The notes below the pieces were generated by a model, which was given only the letters and a program-made list of their open reading frames with translations, was not told the DNA's origin and searched no databases. Source: UBA7398 sp963978235 (GTDB lineage: Bacteria; Actinomycetota; Actinomycetes; Nanopelagicales; Nanopelagicaceae). Taken from it: a DNA stretch of 34,701 nucleotides. Each line of letters starts with the position of its first letter. The first letter of the stretch is position 1. The stretch lies in contig CAXBQM010000003.1 in assembly GCA_963978235.1 (NCBI GenBank), positions 1 through 34,701 of the forward strand, read 5' to 3'. Below are positions 15,657 through 25,602 of this stretch, one piece after another. The translations under genes were made by a program, and so were the position numbers.

Positions 15657-18490
15657 TGTCAGAGAGATTAATCGTTCGTGGTGCGCGAGAACATAATCTG
15701 AAGAATGTTTCACTGGATCTCCCACGTAACGCGATGATTGTTTTTACCGGTCTCTCTGGGTCAGGTAAGTCTTCGTTGGCATTCGACACTATTTTCGCCG
15801 AAGGTCAACGTCGATATGTGGAATCACTATCAGCGTATGCCCGGCAATTTCTTGGACAGATGGATAAACCAGATGTTGATTTCATTGAAGGGCTTTCGCC
15901 AGCAGTTTCCATCGATCAAAAATCTACAAACCGGAACCCTCGTTCAACGGTAGGAACTATTACTGAAGTTTATGACTATCTCCGTCTTCTTTTTGCGCGT
16001 GCTGGTCGGCCTCACTGTCCTAATTGCGGCAAACCAATTACTCGACAAACGCCACAAAATATTGTCGATCAAATACTTTCGCTACCACCAACAACGAAAT
16101 TCCAAGTACTTGCGCCGATGATTAGAGCCCGCAAGGGAGAGTTCGTTGATCTCTTTAAAGATTTAGTTTCACAAGGCTATTCCCGCGCTCGGGTTGATGG
16201 CACCACAATCTCACTTACTGAGCCACCGAAATTAAAGAAACAAGAGAAGCACACCATTGAAGTTGTGATTGATCGTCTGACTGCTAAATCAGAATCTAAG
16301 CAACGCCTTACTGATTCCATCGAAACTGCGCTGCGGTTGGCAAATGGATTGGTCACCTTGGATTTTGTCGATAGTAAGGGTGATGAGAAAGAACGTACGT
16401 ATAGTGAAAAACTTGCCTGCCATGATTGCGAACTTTCATTTGAGGAGATGGAACCTCGATCCTTCTCATTTAACTCACCATTTGGTGCCTGCCCGGAGTG
16501 CACTGGAATTGGCACCAAACTCGAAGTAGATGAAGATCTCGTAATTCCGGATGACTCGATCTCCATCAATGACGGCGCAATTGCGCCTTGGGCCTCACGT
16601 GCGACGTCGGAATATTTCCTCCGGTTACTAGAAGCGCTCGCCAGCGACGTTAAATTTTCATTGTCGACACCGTGGAAGAAACTCTCCGAGAAGGCGCGGA
16701 CAGCGATTCTTCACGGCTATGACTATGAAGTTCATGTGAAGTATAAAAACCGATATGGACGAGTAAGAAATTATTCAACTGGTTTTGAAGGCGTCATGCC
16801 ATTTATTCAGCGCAAACATGGCGAAACAGATAGTGATTACAGTCGAGAAAAATATGAGTCCTACATGCGAGAAACACCGTGCCATGTATGTAAAGGAACG
16901 CGACTTAAGCCCGAAGTACTTGCTGTGAAACTTGGTGGAAAGAGCATCGCGCAAGTGTGTGAACTTTCGATTGAAGATTGCGCTGCTTTCCTCAAAAAAT
17001 TAGAGCTCACTGCCCGCGAAGCCAAGATTGCAGAACGCGTTCTCAAGGAAGTTCATTCACGTTTAGGTTTTCTCTTGGATGTTGGACTTGATTACTTATC
17101 GCTAGAGCGACCGGCAGCAACTCTCTCTGGCGGCGAAGCGCAACGAATTCGACTTGCCACCCAGATTGGTTCTGGGCTGGTAGGTGTCCTTTATGTCCTC
17201 GATGAGCCAAGCATTGGTTTACACCAACGTGATAATCGAAGACTTATTGAAACTCTTACACACCTACGAGATCTTGGAAATACGCTCATTGTGGTGGAAC
17301 ATGATGAAGACACGATTAGAACTGCCGATTGGATAGTTGATATTGGACCAGGCGCTGGCGAACATGGCGGCGAAATTGTCGTAAGTGGTAATTACGAAGA
17401 ACTCATCAGCAATAAGAAATCAATCACCGGAGCGTATATAGCAGGAAGAAAATCTATTGAAATACCAAAAGTTCGGCGACCAATAAATCCAAAGAAGCAA
17501 TTGGTTGTTAAAGAAGCGCGTGAAAATAACCTCAAAACAATTGACGCAACATTTCCACTTGGCGCATTTGTTGCCGTCACTGGCGTTAGTGGTTCGGGTA
17601 AATCAACTTTAGTAAACGACATTCTTTATACGGTTCTTGCGAATAAACTGAATGGCGCGCGTCTGGTTCCAGGTCGCCATCGAACTATTACCGGACTTGA
17701 TCATCTCGACAAAGTGGTGCACGTTGATCAATCGCCGATTGGCCGAACGCCTCGCTCAAATCCTGCGACATATACCGGTGTTTTTGACAAAGTAAGAGCG
17801 TTATTTGCCGAGACAACGGAAGCAAAAGTCCGTGGCTATCAGCAAGGAAGATTTTCGTTTAACGTCAAAGGTGGCCGATGTGAAAATTGTGCTGGCGACG
17901 GCACGATCACCATCGAAATGAATTTCTTGCCAGATGTCTATGTTCCATGTGAAGTCTGCCATGGCGCTCGATATAACCGAGAGACGCTTGAAGTGCATTA
18001 CAAAGGAAAAACCATCGCAGAAGTTCTTGATATGCCTATTGAGAAGGCGGTTGATTTCTTTGAATCCATCCCATCAATTCATCGCTACCTCAAGACGATG
18101 TTAGATGTTGGATTGGGTTACGTTCGACTCGGACAATCAGCACCGACGCTCTCTGGTGGCGAAGCACAGCGAGTGAAATTAGCAACTGAGCTGCAACGCC
18201 GGTCTACTGGGCGAACCATTTATGTTCTTGATGAACCGACAACTGGTCTGCATTTTGAGGATGTCAATAAATTACTCCACGTTTTACAACGACTGGTCGA
18301 TACCGGCAACACCGTGATCGTGATTGAACATAATCTTGACGTGATCAAATCTGCTGACTGGGTAATCGATATGGGTCCAGATGGCGGCGACAAAGGCGGA
18401 ACGATTATCGCTGAAGGTACACCTGAAAGTGTTGCCAAGAATAAATCCAGTTACACCGGAACATTCCTTGCGGAGATTTTAAAGAAGTAA
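15656..18490 (+). CDS. uvrA: Excinuclease ABC subunit A
   Basis: Damage-recognition ATPase that loads UvrB. 944 residues, full length. Two ABC modules: Walker A GLSGSGKS at 32-39 and GVSGSGKS in the second half; signatures LSGGEAQRIRLA and LSGGEAQRVKLA; Walker B VLDEPSIGLHQRD and VLDEPTTGLHFED. Zinc modules are visible at CHDCELSF...CPECTG and CENCAGDG...CEVCHG. The start is ATG 15656 instead of the preceding in-frame GTG 15653, because GGGGG at 15644-15648 is 7 nt upstream and MSERLIVRGAREHNLK is the family N-terminus. The ATG uses the last base of the uvrB stop. Confidence 0.98.
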   Translation: MSERLIVRGAREHNLKNVSLDLPRNAMIVFTGLSGSGKSSLAFDTIFAEGQRRYVESLSAYARQFLGQMDKPDVDFIEGLSPAVSIDQKSTNRNPRSTVGTITEVYDYLRLLFARAGRPHCPNCGKPITRQTPQNIVDQILSLPPTTKFQVLAPMIRARKGEFVDLFKDLVSQGYSRARVDGTTISLTEPPKLKKQEKHTIEVVIDRLTAKSESKQRLTDSIETALRLANGLVTLDFVDSKGDEKERTYSEKLACHDCELSFEEMEPRSFSFNSPFGACPECTGIGTKLEVDEDLVIPDDSISINDGAIAPWASRATSEYFLRLLEALASDVKFSLSTPWKKLSEKARTAILHGYDYEVHVKYKNRYGRVRNYSTGFEGVMPFIQRKHGETDSDYSREKYESYMRETPCHVCKGTRLKPEVLAVKLGGKSIAQVCELSIEDCAAFLKKLELTAREAKIAERVLKEVHSRLGFLLDVGLDYLSLERPAATLSGGEAQRIRLATQIGSGLVGVLYVLDEPSIGLHQRDNRRLIETLTHLRDLGNTLIVVEHDEDTIRTADWIVDIGPGAGEHGGEIVVSGNYEELISNKKSITGAYIAGRKSIEIPKVRRPINPKKQLVVKEARENNLKTIDATFPLGAFVAVTGVSGSGKSTLVNDILYTVLANKLNGARLVPGRHRTITGLDHLDKVVHVDQSPIGRTPRSNPATYTGVFDKVRALFAETTEAKVRGYQQGRFSFNVKGGRCENCAGDGTITIEMNFLPDVYVPCEVCHGARYNRETLEVHYKGKTIAEVLDMPIEKAVDFFESIPSIHRYLKTMLDVGLGYVRLGQSAPTLSGGEAQRVKLATELQRRSTGRTIYVLDEPTTGLHFEDVNKLLHVLQRLVDTGNTVIVIEHNLDVIKSADWVIDMGPDGGDKGGTIIAEGTPESVAKNKSSYTGTFLAEILKK

Positions 18491-18492
18491 CG

Positions 18493-20454
18493 ATGGCTGA
18501 CCCACAGAGTTATCGGCCAACTTCGGTTCCAGATGCACCTGGGGTTTACCGATTTTTTGATGAAGAAGATCGCGTGATTTATGTTGGCAAAGCGAGGTCT
18601 TTAAAGAATCGACTCAATTCCTATTTTCAATCGCAATTGACACATAAAGTTCAAAAAATGGTGGAAACAGCTACTCGTGTGGATTGGACGGTTGTTACAA
18701 CTGAGGTAGAAGCGCTGCAATTGGAGTTCACGTGGATTAAGAGTGAAAACCCTCGATTCAACGTGCAATTCAAAGACGATAAGTCTTATCCCTACCTTGC
18801 CATTTCACTCCGCGATGAATTCCCACGGATCTTTATTACGCGACGGCAACGTGGAAAAGGTGTGAAGTATTTTGGACCATATGCTCATGCCTGGGCGTTA
18901 CGAAGTACATACGATGTGCTTTTGAAGCTCTTTCCAGTCCGATCCTGTTCAGAAAGTAATTTTGCGCAGGCTCGGCGAACCAAGCGCCAATGTTTACTAG
19001 GGGATATTGGAAAATGTAGCGCGCCGTGCGTGGAGTGGATTTCGCAAAAGGAACATCAAGAGCTTGCGCACTCACTAGCTAAATTTCTTGACTCAGATGG
19101 CAGTCAGATTGCAAAGAAATTAGAGAGTGAGATGCAGGCTGCTTCGCACGCCGAAGAATTTGAGCGGGCGGCGAAAATACGAGATCAACTTGGAGCGCTG
19201 ACAAAAGCCCAAGAGTCGAGCGATGCCGCGCTTCCGCAAGAACTCACCGCTGACTTTCTCGCACTCCATCAAGATATAACCCATGCAGCGCTCTCACTAT
19301 TTATTGTTCGACATGGACGAATCGTTGGCTCACGATCCTGGGTTGTCGATTTACAAGAAATTCCCGAGTCCGACTCACTTTCGGCAACTGCGCTGCAAAC
19401 CATCTACTCCGAATTCGAAGTACCGCGCGAAATCAATATAAATTTCCCAGTAGCTTCAGACGATCCCATTCATCAATGGCTCAGCGAACGCGGTGCAAGT
19501 GAATTACGTGAACCGCAACGTGGCGAGAAGTTTGAACTTCTGCAGACCGTAAAACGAAATGCCAATCAAGCGTTGATTCAATTCCTCAGTAAACGTGCAA
19601 ATGATGCGGGCGTGAGTGGCAGAGCGCTGGAAGAGATAGCAAACACGCTCGATCTTCCGGAATTACCGCTACGTATTGAGTGCTTCGATATTTCAAATTT
19701 CCAAGGCACAAATGTGGTCGCATCCATGGTTGTTTTTGAGGACGGTCAACCTAAAAAGAGCGATTACCGCCGTTTTGGAATTGATGATGAAAGCGTGGTT
19801 GATGACACCAGCGCGATGCACCAAGTTTTAACTCGACGTTTGAAGCGATATTTGGCAGAGAAAGATATTGATCAGCAAGAAATTGAACTAGCCGGTGGTG
19901 CTCGACCCCGGTTCGCCTACCCACCGCAATTAATCATTGTTGATGGCGGTAAAGGACAAGTGAGTGCAGCAGCGCGTGCCCTCGCCGAGTTAGGGATAAC
20001 TGATATTCCCATCTGTGGACTTGCGAAACGATTAGAAGAAGTTTTCTTGCCAGGTCGAAGTGAGCCAATAATGTTTCCGCCACATAGTGATGCGCTCTAC
20101 CTCTTCCAACGAATTAGAGATGAAGCGCATCGATTTGCAATCACTTATCATCGTTCAAAACGATCGCGGATGATGCTGGAGTCGCTCCTTGACGATATTC
20201 CTATGCTTGGCAGCGCTCGAATTGCCGCACTGCTGGAAGTTTTTGGTTCAGTTGCTGCAATAAAAAAAGCATCACTCTCTGAGATTGCACAAGTGCCTGG
20301 AATTGGTGAGCGAATTGCTGGCATTATTCGAGACGAGTTAGATCGATCAACGCCATATGAAGGTGTTGATACCGAGACTGGAGAAATTCTTAGCAATCAC
20401 ACGCCACGTGGGAGTACACATTCAATAGATATGGATCCACGGGATGGTGCTTGA
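18493..20454 (+). CDS. uvrC: Excinuclease ABC subunit C
   Basis: Dual-incision nuclease of excision repair, 653 residues. N-terminal GIY-YIG nuclease (GVYRF at 17-21, VIYVGKARSLKNRL at 28-41) for the 3' cut; UVR motif for UvrB contact (SEMQAASHAEEFERAAKIRDQL); RNase H-like domain for the 5' cut (IECFDISNFQGTNVVASMVVFEDG); tandem helix-hairpin-helix at the C-terminus (IPMLGSARIAALLEVFGS, QVPGIGERIAGII). Four cysteines in the middle (SCSESNF...QCLLGDIGKCSAPC) fit the Fe-S-cluster site reported for UvrC proteins. Starts 2 nt after uvrA, so uvrB-uvrA-uvrC form one tight unit. Confidence 0.98.
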   Translation: MADPQSYRPTSVPDAPGVYRFFDEEDRVIYVGKARSLKNRLNSYFQSQLTHKVQKMVETATRVDWTVVTTEVEALQLEFTWIKSENPRFNVQFKDDKSYPYLAISLRDEFPRIFITRRQRGKGVKYFGPYAHAWALRSTYDVLLKLFPVRSCSESNFAQARRTKRQCLLGDIGKCSAPCVEWISQKEHQELAHSLAKFLDSDGSQIAKKLESEMQAASHAEEFERAAKIRDQLGALTKAQESSDAALPQELTADFLALHQDITHAALSLFIVRHGRIVGSRSWVVDLQEIPESDSLSATALQTIYSEFEVPREININFPVASDDPIHQWLSERGASELREPQRGEKFELLQTVKRNANQALIQFLSKRANDAGVSGRALEEIANTLDLPELPLRIECFDISNFQGTNVVASMVVFEDGQPKKSDYRRFGIDDESVVDDTSAMHQVLTRRLKRYLAEKDIDQQEIELAGGARPRFAYPPQLIIVDGGKGQVSAAARALAELGITDIPICGLAKRLEEVFLPGRSEPIMFPPHSDALYLFQRIRDEAHRFAITYHRSKRSRMMLESLLDDIPMLGSARIAALLEVFGSVAAIKKASLSEIAQVPGIGERIAGIIRDELDRSTPYEGVDTETGEILSNHTPRGSTHSIDMDPRDGA

Positions 20455-20467
20455 CACAGGGAGCAAG

Positions 20468-21349
20468 ATGTCCGGTATGAAGCGCGAGTTAGTAGTTATC
20501 TCAGGGATGAGCGGGGCTGGCCGCTCAACAATCGCGCACGCTATGGAAGATGCAGGCTGGTACGTGATCGACAATCTACCGCCGGCGATGTTGCCCCACC
20601 TCTTTGAACTCACCGAGAAATCAGTGAGTGCGATTGCAGTTGTCATCGATGTACGTGGGCGTGAATTTTTCGATGACCTTAATAAGTCGCTAGCCGAAGT
20701 AACCGAGAAAGGGATTTCCAAGCGGATTCTCTTTGTTGACGCCTCAGATGATGCGTTGGTTCGTCGCTTTGAATCAACCCGGCGACCACATCCATTACAG
20801 GCGGGGGACCGGATTGTTGATGGCATCGCACGTGAACGCACAAAACTTAATGATCTACGTTCGAGTGCCGATTTAATTATTGATAGTAGTGAATTAAATA
20901 TTCACCAATTGGAGAAAAAAACTGGTGAACTTTTCCATAGTGATGGCGTGGCTGATTTGGCAGTGAACGTTCTTTCCTTCGGCTACAAATATGGGATTCC
21001 AGTCGATGCAGATTTAGTTATGGATTGCCGGTTCATCCCCAATCCACATTGGATTCCAGAACTGAGACCTCGAAATGGAACTGATAATGAAGTTCGCGAG
21101 ATGGTTCTGAAAGCCGAGAATGTTGATGAGTTTCTCGCTAAATATGTCTCGCTCTTTGAATCGGTTGCACCTGGATATATCCGGGAAGGAAAGAAATTCG
21201 TCACACTTGCAGTGGGCTGTACCGGCGGCAAGCACCGAAGCGTTGCGATCGCGAGCGAATTGCGAGATCGATTATCGAAAGTCCACTTAAAGAGTGGGGA
21301 GAAACTTTCCATTCAAGTAGCTCATCGCGATTTAGGTCGCGAGCGATAG
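20468..21349 (+). CDS. rapZ: RapZ-like P-loop nucleotide-binding protein
   Basis: RapZ/YvcJ-family ATP/GTP-binding protein. In E. coli RapZ is an RNA-binding adaptor controlling GlmS; the actinobacterial role is less clear and part of the conserved rapZ-yvcK-whiA cluster. 293 residues from ATG 20468, which has GGGAG at 20459-20463; ATG 20444 (overlapping uvrC) and ATG 20477 are alternatives. Walker A is GMSGAGRS at 13-20, with Arg replacing the usual Lys. The C-terminal domain carries the family CTGGKHRSV motif followed by a conserved VAHRDLGR end. Cotranscribed with uvrC and yvcK. Confidence 0.94.
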   Translation: MSGMKRELVVISGMSGAGRSTIAHAMEDAGWYVIDNLPPAMLPHLFELTEKSVSAIAVVIDVRGREFFDDLNKSLAEVTEKGISKRILFVDASDDALVRRFESTRRPHPLQAGDRIVDGIARERTKLNDLRSSADLIIDSSELNIHQLEKKTGELFHSDGVADLAVNVLSFGYKYGIPVDADLVMDCRFIPNPHWIPELRPRNGTDNEVREMVLKAENVDEFLAKYVSLFESVAPGYIREGKKFVTLAVGCTGGKHRSVAIASELRDRLSKVHLKSGEKLSIQVAHRDLGRER

Positions 21350-21363
21350 TAAACGAGTAACCA

Positions 21364-22293
21364 ATGGTAAAAGTAGTTGCATTAGGTGGTGGGCATGGTT
21401 TGGCGGCGACGCTCAGTGCGCTGCGAAAAATAACGAATGAGATCACCGCGATTGTTACGGTTGCAGATAACGGTGGATCTAGCGGAAGACTTCGCGATGA
21501 ATTTCATATGCTCCCACCGGGAGATTTACGAATGGCACTTACCGCCTTATGTGGCGATGATGACTGGGGTCGAAGTTGGGCCGAGATCATGCAATATCGA
21601 TTTACCTCGCAAGGTCCGATGGATGGCCATGCAGTAGGAAATCTACTTCTGACCGCGCTGTGGGATAAAGATGGTGATCCAGTTGCTGGCCTTAATCGTG
21701 TTGCACAACTTCTCAAAGTAGTCGGACAAGTTCTTCCGATGGCGTTAGAGCCACTTGATATCGAAGGTACATTTCAAACTTCAATTGGCAGAAAAATAAT
21801 TCGCGGTCAGAAAGAAGTGGCAACCGCGAAAGGCAAACTGGAGTCACTTGCGTTGATTCCGGAAAATCCGACACCGACTCGAGAAGGTTTGCAGGCGATC
21901 GCGGAAGCAGATTGGATCACTATTGGTCCAGGTTCTTGGTTTTCCAGCGTCCTCCCGCATTTTTTAGTGACGCAACAATTAGAGGCAATCGTAAAATCGA
22001 AGGCAAAGAAATTAGTTCTGTTAAATCTCGATGCTTCGCCATCAATGCAGGGCGAGGAACTTGCAGGAAGTTCGCCGGCAGAACATCTGGCAGTATTGAA
22101 GAAGTACGCACCATCATTTTCGTGCGATATCGCGCTAGCAGATTCTTCAGTTGTACAGGATAAAAACGAGCTGGCGGCCACGATCACTTCGATGGGCGGT
22201 CAATTAGTAGTGGCAGATCTCGCATCACCTGGAAGTTTGCACCACGATCCAGCGAAATTAACTTCCGTAATCAGCCACATTTTTTCACGGTAA
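21364..22293 (+). CDS. yvcK: YvcK/GlmR-family regulatory protein (CofD-like fold)
   Basis: 309-residue YvcK/GlmR-type protein, which in Firmicutes and mycobacteria binds UDP-sugars and links central carbon flow to cell-wall precursor synthesis. Starts VVALGGGHGLAATLSAL (nucleotide-sugar loop) and contains TVADNGGSSGRLRDEF and MLPPGDLRMAL, the family hallmarks, plus ITIGPGSWFSSVLPHFLV. Its position between rapZ and whiA (14- and 28-bp gaps) is the usual actinobacterial/Firmicute arrangement. Weak ribosome-binding signal; ATG 21364 fits the family N-terminus. Confidence 0.95.
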   Translation: MVKVVALGGGHGLAATLSALRKITNEITAIVTVADNGGSSGRLRDEFHMLPPGDLRMALTALCGDDDWGRSWAEIMQYRFTSQGPMDGHAVGNLLLTALWDKDGDPVAGLNRVAQLLKVVGQVLPMALEPLDIEGTFQTSIGRKIIRGQKEVATAKGKLESLALIPENPTPTREGLQAIAEADWITIGPGSWFSSVLPHFLVTQQLEAIVKSKAKKLVLLNLDASPSMQGEELAGSSPAEHLAVLKKYAPSFSCDIALADSSVVQDKNELAATITSMGGQLVVADLASPGSLHHDPAKLTSVISHIFSR

Positions 22294-22321
22294 GTGTTTA
22301 GATACGGCTCATGGAGGCGCT

Positions 22322-23299
22322 ATGGCAATGACTGCATCTGTTAAGGATGAGTTAAGTCGACTCTCCATCACAAAGCCGTGTTGCCGCAAAGCAGAAGTCT
22401 CGGCGATTTTGAGATTTGCCGGTGGCCTTCACATTACTTCGGGCAAGATAATGATTGAAGTGGAATTAGATACGGCTCAAAGCGCTCGCAGACTTCGAAA
22501 AGATATCTCTGATGTGTACGGACATGAAAGTGATTTAGCAGTCATTACTTCTGGTGGATTGCGTAAAGGGAGCCGATACGTAGTTCGCGTCATTAAAGAT
22601 GGCGATGCTTTGGCGCGACAGACCGGCTTAGTTGATTCCAATGGCCGACCAGTTCGTGGTCTGCCACCGCAAGTTGTTTCGGCTTCACTCTGTGATGCGG
22701 AAGCGGCATGGCGTGGTGCATTTGTCGCTCATGGTTCACTCACTGAACCTGGTCGATCTTCGGCACTTGAAATTACTTGTCCGGGACCAGAAGCGGCGCT
22801 GGCACTTGTTGGTTCGGCGCGACGACTTGGAATCGTTGCAAAAGCACGGGAAGTTCGTGGCGTTGATCGCGTTGTGATTAGAGATGGCGATGCCATTGGA
22901 GTTTTACTTACACGTCTCGGTGCACATGAAAGTGTGTTGGCATGGGAAGAGCGACGAATGCGTCGCGAAGTACGTGCAACGGCCAATCGATTAGCAAATT
23001 TTGATGATGCAAATTTACGTCGATCAGCTCGCGCTGCAGTTGCTGCTTCAGCCAGAGTGCAACGAGCAATGGAGATTCTTGCTGCAGATATTCCACAGCA
23101 TTTGAAAGAAGCCGGAGAGTTAAGAATCCAACATGGCCAAGCGAGCTTGGAAGAACTCGGCTCACTTGCATCACCACCGATGACGAAAGATGCAATCGCT
23201 GGTCGAATTCGCAGATTGCTCGCAATGGCAGATAAACGTGCGCATGATCTTGGTATTCCCGATACCGAAGCGGGGCTCACACCAGATATGTTGGGGTAA
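22322..23299 (+). CDS. whiA: Sporulation/cell-division regulator WhiA
   Basis: DNA-binding protein with an N-terminal catalytically dead LAGLIDADG-like domain and a C-terminal helix-turn-helix. In Streptomyces it works with WhiB to start sporulation septation; in non-sporulating relatives a division or metabolism role is presumed. 325 residues, full length. The N-terminus MAMTASVKDELSRL and CCRKAEVSAILRFAGGLHI are typical. The HTH region is near residues 275-310 (HGQASLEELGSLASPPMTKDAIAGRIRRLLAMA). A strong GGAGG (22313-22317) precedes ATG 22322; ATG 22328 is an in-frame alternative with longer spacing. Confidence 0.96.
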   Translation: MAMTASVKDELSRLSITKPCCRKAEVSAILRFAGGLHITSGKIMIEVELDTAQSARRLRKDISDVYGHESDLAVITSGGLRKGSRYVVRVIKDGDALARQTGLVDSNGRPVRGLPPQVVSASLCDAEAAWRGAFVAHGSLTEPGRSSALEITCPGPEAALALVGSARRLGIVAKAREVRGVDRVVIRDGDAIGVLLTRLGAHESVLAWEERRMRREVRATANRLANFDDANLRRSARAAVAASARVQRAMEILAADIPQHLKEAGELRIQHGQASLEELGSLASPPMTKDAIAGRIRRLLAMADKRAHDLGIPDTEAGLTPDMLG

Positions 23300-23343
23300 G
23301 ATTCACTCCATCACAGCGTTGTGGATGTATTCCGTGCAAGTCC

Positions 23344-23371
23344 GTGAGATTAAAAAAGTGAGATTAAAAAA
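23344..23371 (+). repeat. Perfect 14-bp tandem duplication abutting the gap start codon
   Basis: The unit GTGAGATTAAAAAA occurs at 23344-23357 and again at 23358-23371, the last A being the A of the gap ATG. The unit includes the only Shine-Dalgarno-like stretch (GTGAG) in front of gap, so the translation-initiation region is duplicated. The 71-bp whiA-gap spacer has no other clear element. Confidence 0.9.
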
Positions 23372-24372
23372 TGGTAAAAGTTGGAATTAATGGGTTTGGC
23401 CGTATTGGCAGAAATTTTTTCCGAGCAGCGTTAACATCGAAGGCTCAATTTGAAATAGTTGGAATTAACGACTTAACAGATAACGAGACGCTGGCCCACC
23501 TGTTGAAGTACGACTCAATTCTCGGACGTTTGGGTCTACCAGTGAGCTACACCGACGACACCATTACCGTCGGCGGAAAAACCATCAAGGTCTTCGCTGA
23601 AAAAGATCCGGCCGCGCTCCCATGGGGTTCAGTAGGGGCAGATATCGTTATTGAATCTACCGGCCGATTTACCAAAGCATCGGATGCAAAGAAACATATC
23701 GAAGCCGGCGCGAAGAAAGTAATCATTTCCGCACCAGCGACCGATGAAGACATCACCATTGTGATGGGCGTGAATGATAAGTCTTACGACGGAAGTAAGC
23801 ACCATGTCATCTCTAATGCTTCATGTACAACCAACTGCTTGGCGCCGATGGCGAAAGTTCTCCACGAAAACTTTGGGATCCAACGCGGCTTCATGACAAC
23901 CGTGCATGCATACACAAACGACCAAGTAATTCTTGATTTCCCTCATAAAGATCTCCGCCGAGCTCGTGCAGCCGCAACCAACATCATTCCAACCTCGACT
24001 GGTGCAGCCAAGGCGATTTCGTTGGTGCTACCTGAACTCAAAGGAAAATTAGATGGTTACGCGCTACGCGTCCCAACTCCTACCGGCTCAATCACCGACC
24101 TCACTGTTGAACTTGCTAAAGAGGTAAGCGCGGCTGACGTCAATGCGGCAATCAAAAAAGCAGCAGAGGGTGAACTCAAAGGAATCTTGCTGTACACCGA
24201 AGATCCCATCGTCTCAACCGATATCGTGACTGATCCACATTCATGTATTTTCGATGCTGGCATTACCAAAGCAATTGGCAACACGGTAAAAGTTGCTGGC
24301 TGGTATGACAATGAATGGGGTTATTCAAATCGCCTCGTTGATCTCGTCTCGTTGGTAGGTCGCTCGCTCTAA
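23371..24372 (+). CDS. gap: Glyceraldehyde-3-phosphate dehydrogenase, type I
   Basis: Glycolytic NAD-dependent oxidation and phosphorylation of glyceraldehyde-3-phosphate, cytosolic. 333 residues, normal length. Rossmann motif GINGFGRIGR at 5-14; catalytic Cys152 in SNASCTTNC; catalytic His in TVHAYTNDQ; C-terminal WYDNEWGYSNR. The segment INDLTDNETLAHLLKYDS matches NAD-using type I enzymes. First gene of gap-pgk-tpiA-secG-rbpA; its TAA overlaps the pgk ATG by one base. The 14-bp duplication in its leader may affect expression (inference). Confidence 0.98.
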   Translation: MVKVGINGFGRIGRNFFRAALTSKAQFEIVGINDLTDNETLAHLLKYDSILGRLGLPVSYTDDTITVGGKTIKVFAEKDPAALPWGSVGADIVIESTGRFTKASDAKKHIEAGAKKVIISAPATDEDITIVMGVNDKSYDGSKHHVISNASCTTNCLAPMAKVLHENFGIQRGFMTTVHAYTNDQVILDFPHKDLRRARAAATNIIPTSTGAAKAISLVLPELKGKLDGYALRVPTPTGSITDLTVELAKEVSAADVNAAIKKAAEGELKGILLYTEDPIVSTDIVTDPHSCIFDAGITKAIGNTVKVAGWYDNEWGYSNRLVDLVSLVGRSL

Positions 24373-25586
24373 TGTCGGTTGCTTCGACGGGTTTAGACGC
24401 GTTGAATCTTCGCGGTAAACGAGTTTTTCTGCGCTGCGATCTCAATGTGCCATTAAAAGATGGCGTCATTACTGATGATGGGCGAATTCGCGCATCGTTA
24501 CCAACAATCAACGCGCTAGTAGAGGCTGGCGCATCGTTAATTATCTGCGCACATTTGGGTCGACCAAAAGGTGAACGAAAACCAGAACTCTCACTTGCAC
24601 CGGTAGCGATACGACTGAGTGAATTGCTGCAACGCCCAGTTCGATTTGTTCCGGATGTTGTAGGGCCGGAAGCAGAACGAGCTGCACAGGAACTCTCTGA
24701 TAATTCACCTACTGGTAACGGTGGCATAGTTCTTTTAGAGAACGTTCGTTACGAATCTGCCGAAACGAGTAAGGATGAAGCAGAGCGGAAAACGTTTGCC
24801 ACGAAGTTAGCGAGCTTCGCTGATTTTTATGTGGGAGATGGCTTTGGAGCGGTTCATCGAAAACACGCCTCGGTCTATGAAGTGCCGCAATTATTGCCAC
24901 ATGCAGCGGGCAAACTCGTCACTGCTGAAGTTGATGTATTAAAAAAACTTACCGAAACTCCGGCTCGCCCTTATGGCGTCATTCTTGGGGGAGCAAAAGT
25001 TGCAGACAAAATCGGTGTGATCTCCAATTTATTGGAGAAAGTAAATGTGATGGCTATCGGCGGTGGCATGGTTTTCACTTTCTTGGCTGCGCAAGGAAAA
25101 GAAATCGGAACCTCGCTCGTTGATAGCGATTCGCTCGAAACCGTCAAAGAGTTGATGTCGCGAGCGAGCGCACTCGGAGTCGAATTGCTGCTACCAACAG
25201 ATATTGTGGTCGCGCCACAATTTGCAAATGAAAAGCCAACACTTGTAAGCGTGGATGAAATGCCGAAAGATCAGATGGGGCTAGATATCGGACCGCAATC
25301 TTCTGCTCGTTTTGCGGAAGCTATTCGTCGCTGCAAAACAGTTTTTTGGAATGGCCCAATGGGTGTCTTTGAATTCTCACATTTTGCGGACGGAACTCGC
25401 GTCGTTGCACAGGCGCTGACCGAAGTTCAAGGTCTCGCGGTTGTTGGTGGCGGAGATTCAGCTGCAGCAGTTCGCGCACTAGGATTTAAAGATTCGCAGT
25501 TCGGCTATATCTCAACCGGTGGTGGCGCATCGCTGGAATATTTAGAAGGTAAGGAATTGCCAGGGTTAAAAGCTCTGGGCCTCTAA
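24372..25586 (+). CDS. pgk: Phosphoglycerate kinase
   Basis: Converts 1,3-bisphosphoglycerate plus ADP to 3-phosphoglycerate plus ATP. 404 residues. The N-terminal domain has KRVFLRCDLNVPL and CAHLGRPKGE for substrate binding; VGDGFGAVHRKHASV stands for the usual NDAFGTAHRAHAS loop; C-terminal nucleotide domain with GGAKVADKI, WNGPMGVFE and the helix-14 motif VGGGDSAAAVRALG. The ATG shares its A with the gap stop (TAATG), indicating coupled translation. No anomaly in length. Confidence 0.98.
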   Translation: MSVASTGLDALNLRGKRVFLRCDLNVPLKDGVITDDGRIRASLPTINALVEAGASLIICAHLGRPKGERKPELSLAPVAIRLSELLQRPVRFVPDVVGPEAERAAQELSDNSPTGNGGIVLLENVRYESAETSKDEAERKTFATKLASFADFYVGDGFGAVHRKHASVYEVPQLLPHAAGKLVTAEVDVLKKLTETPARPYGVILGGAKVADKIGVISNLLEKVNVMAIGGGMVFTFLAAQGKEIGTSLVDSDSLETVKELMSRASALGVELLLPTDIVVAPQFANEKPTLVSVDEMPKDQMGLDIGPQSSARFAEAIRRCKTVFWNGPMGVFEFSHFADGTRVVAQALTEVQGLAVVGGGDSAAAVRALGFKDSQFGYISTGGGASLEYLEGKELPGLKALGL

Positions 25587-25602
25587 AGAACGAAAGGACA
25601 CC

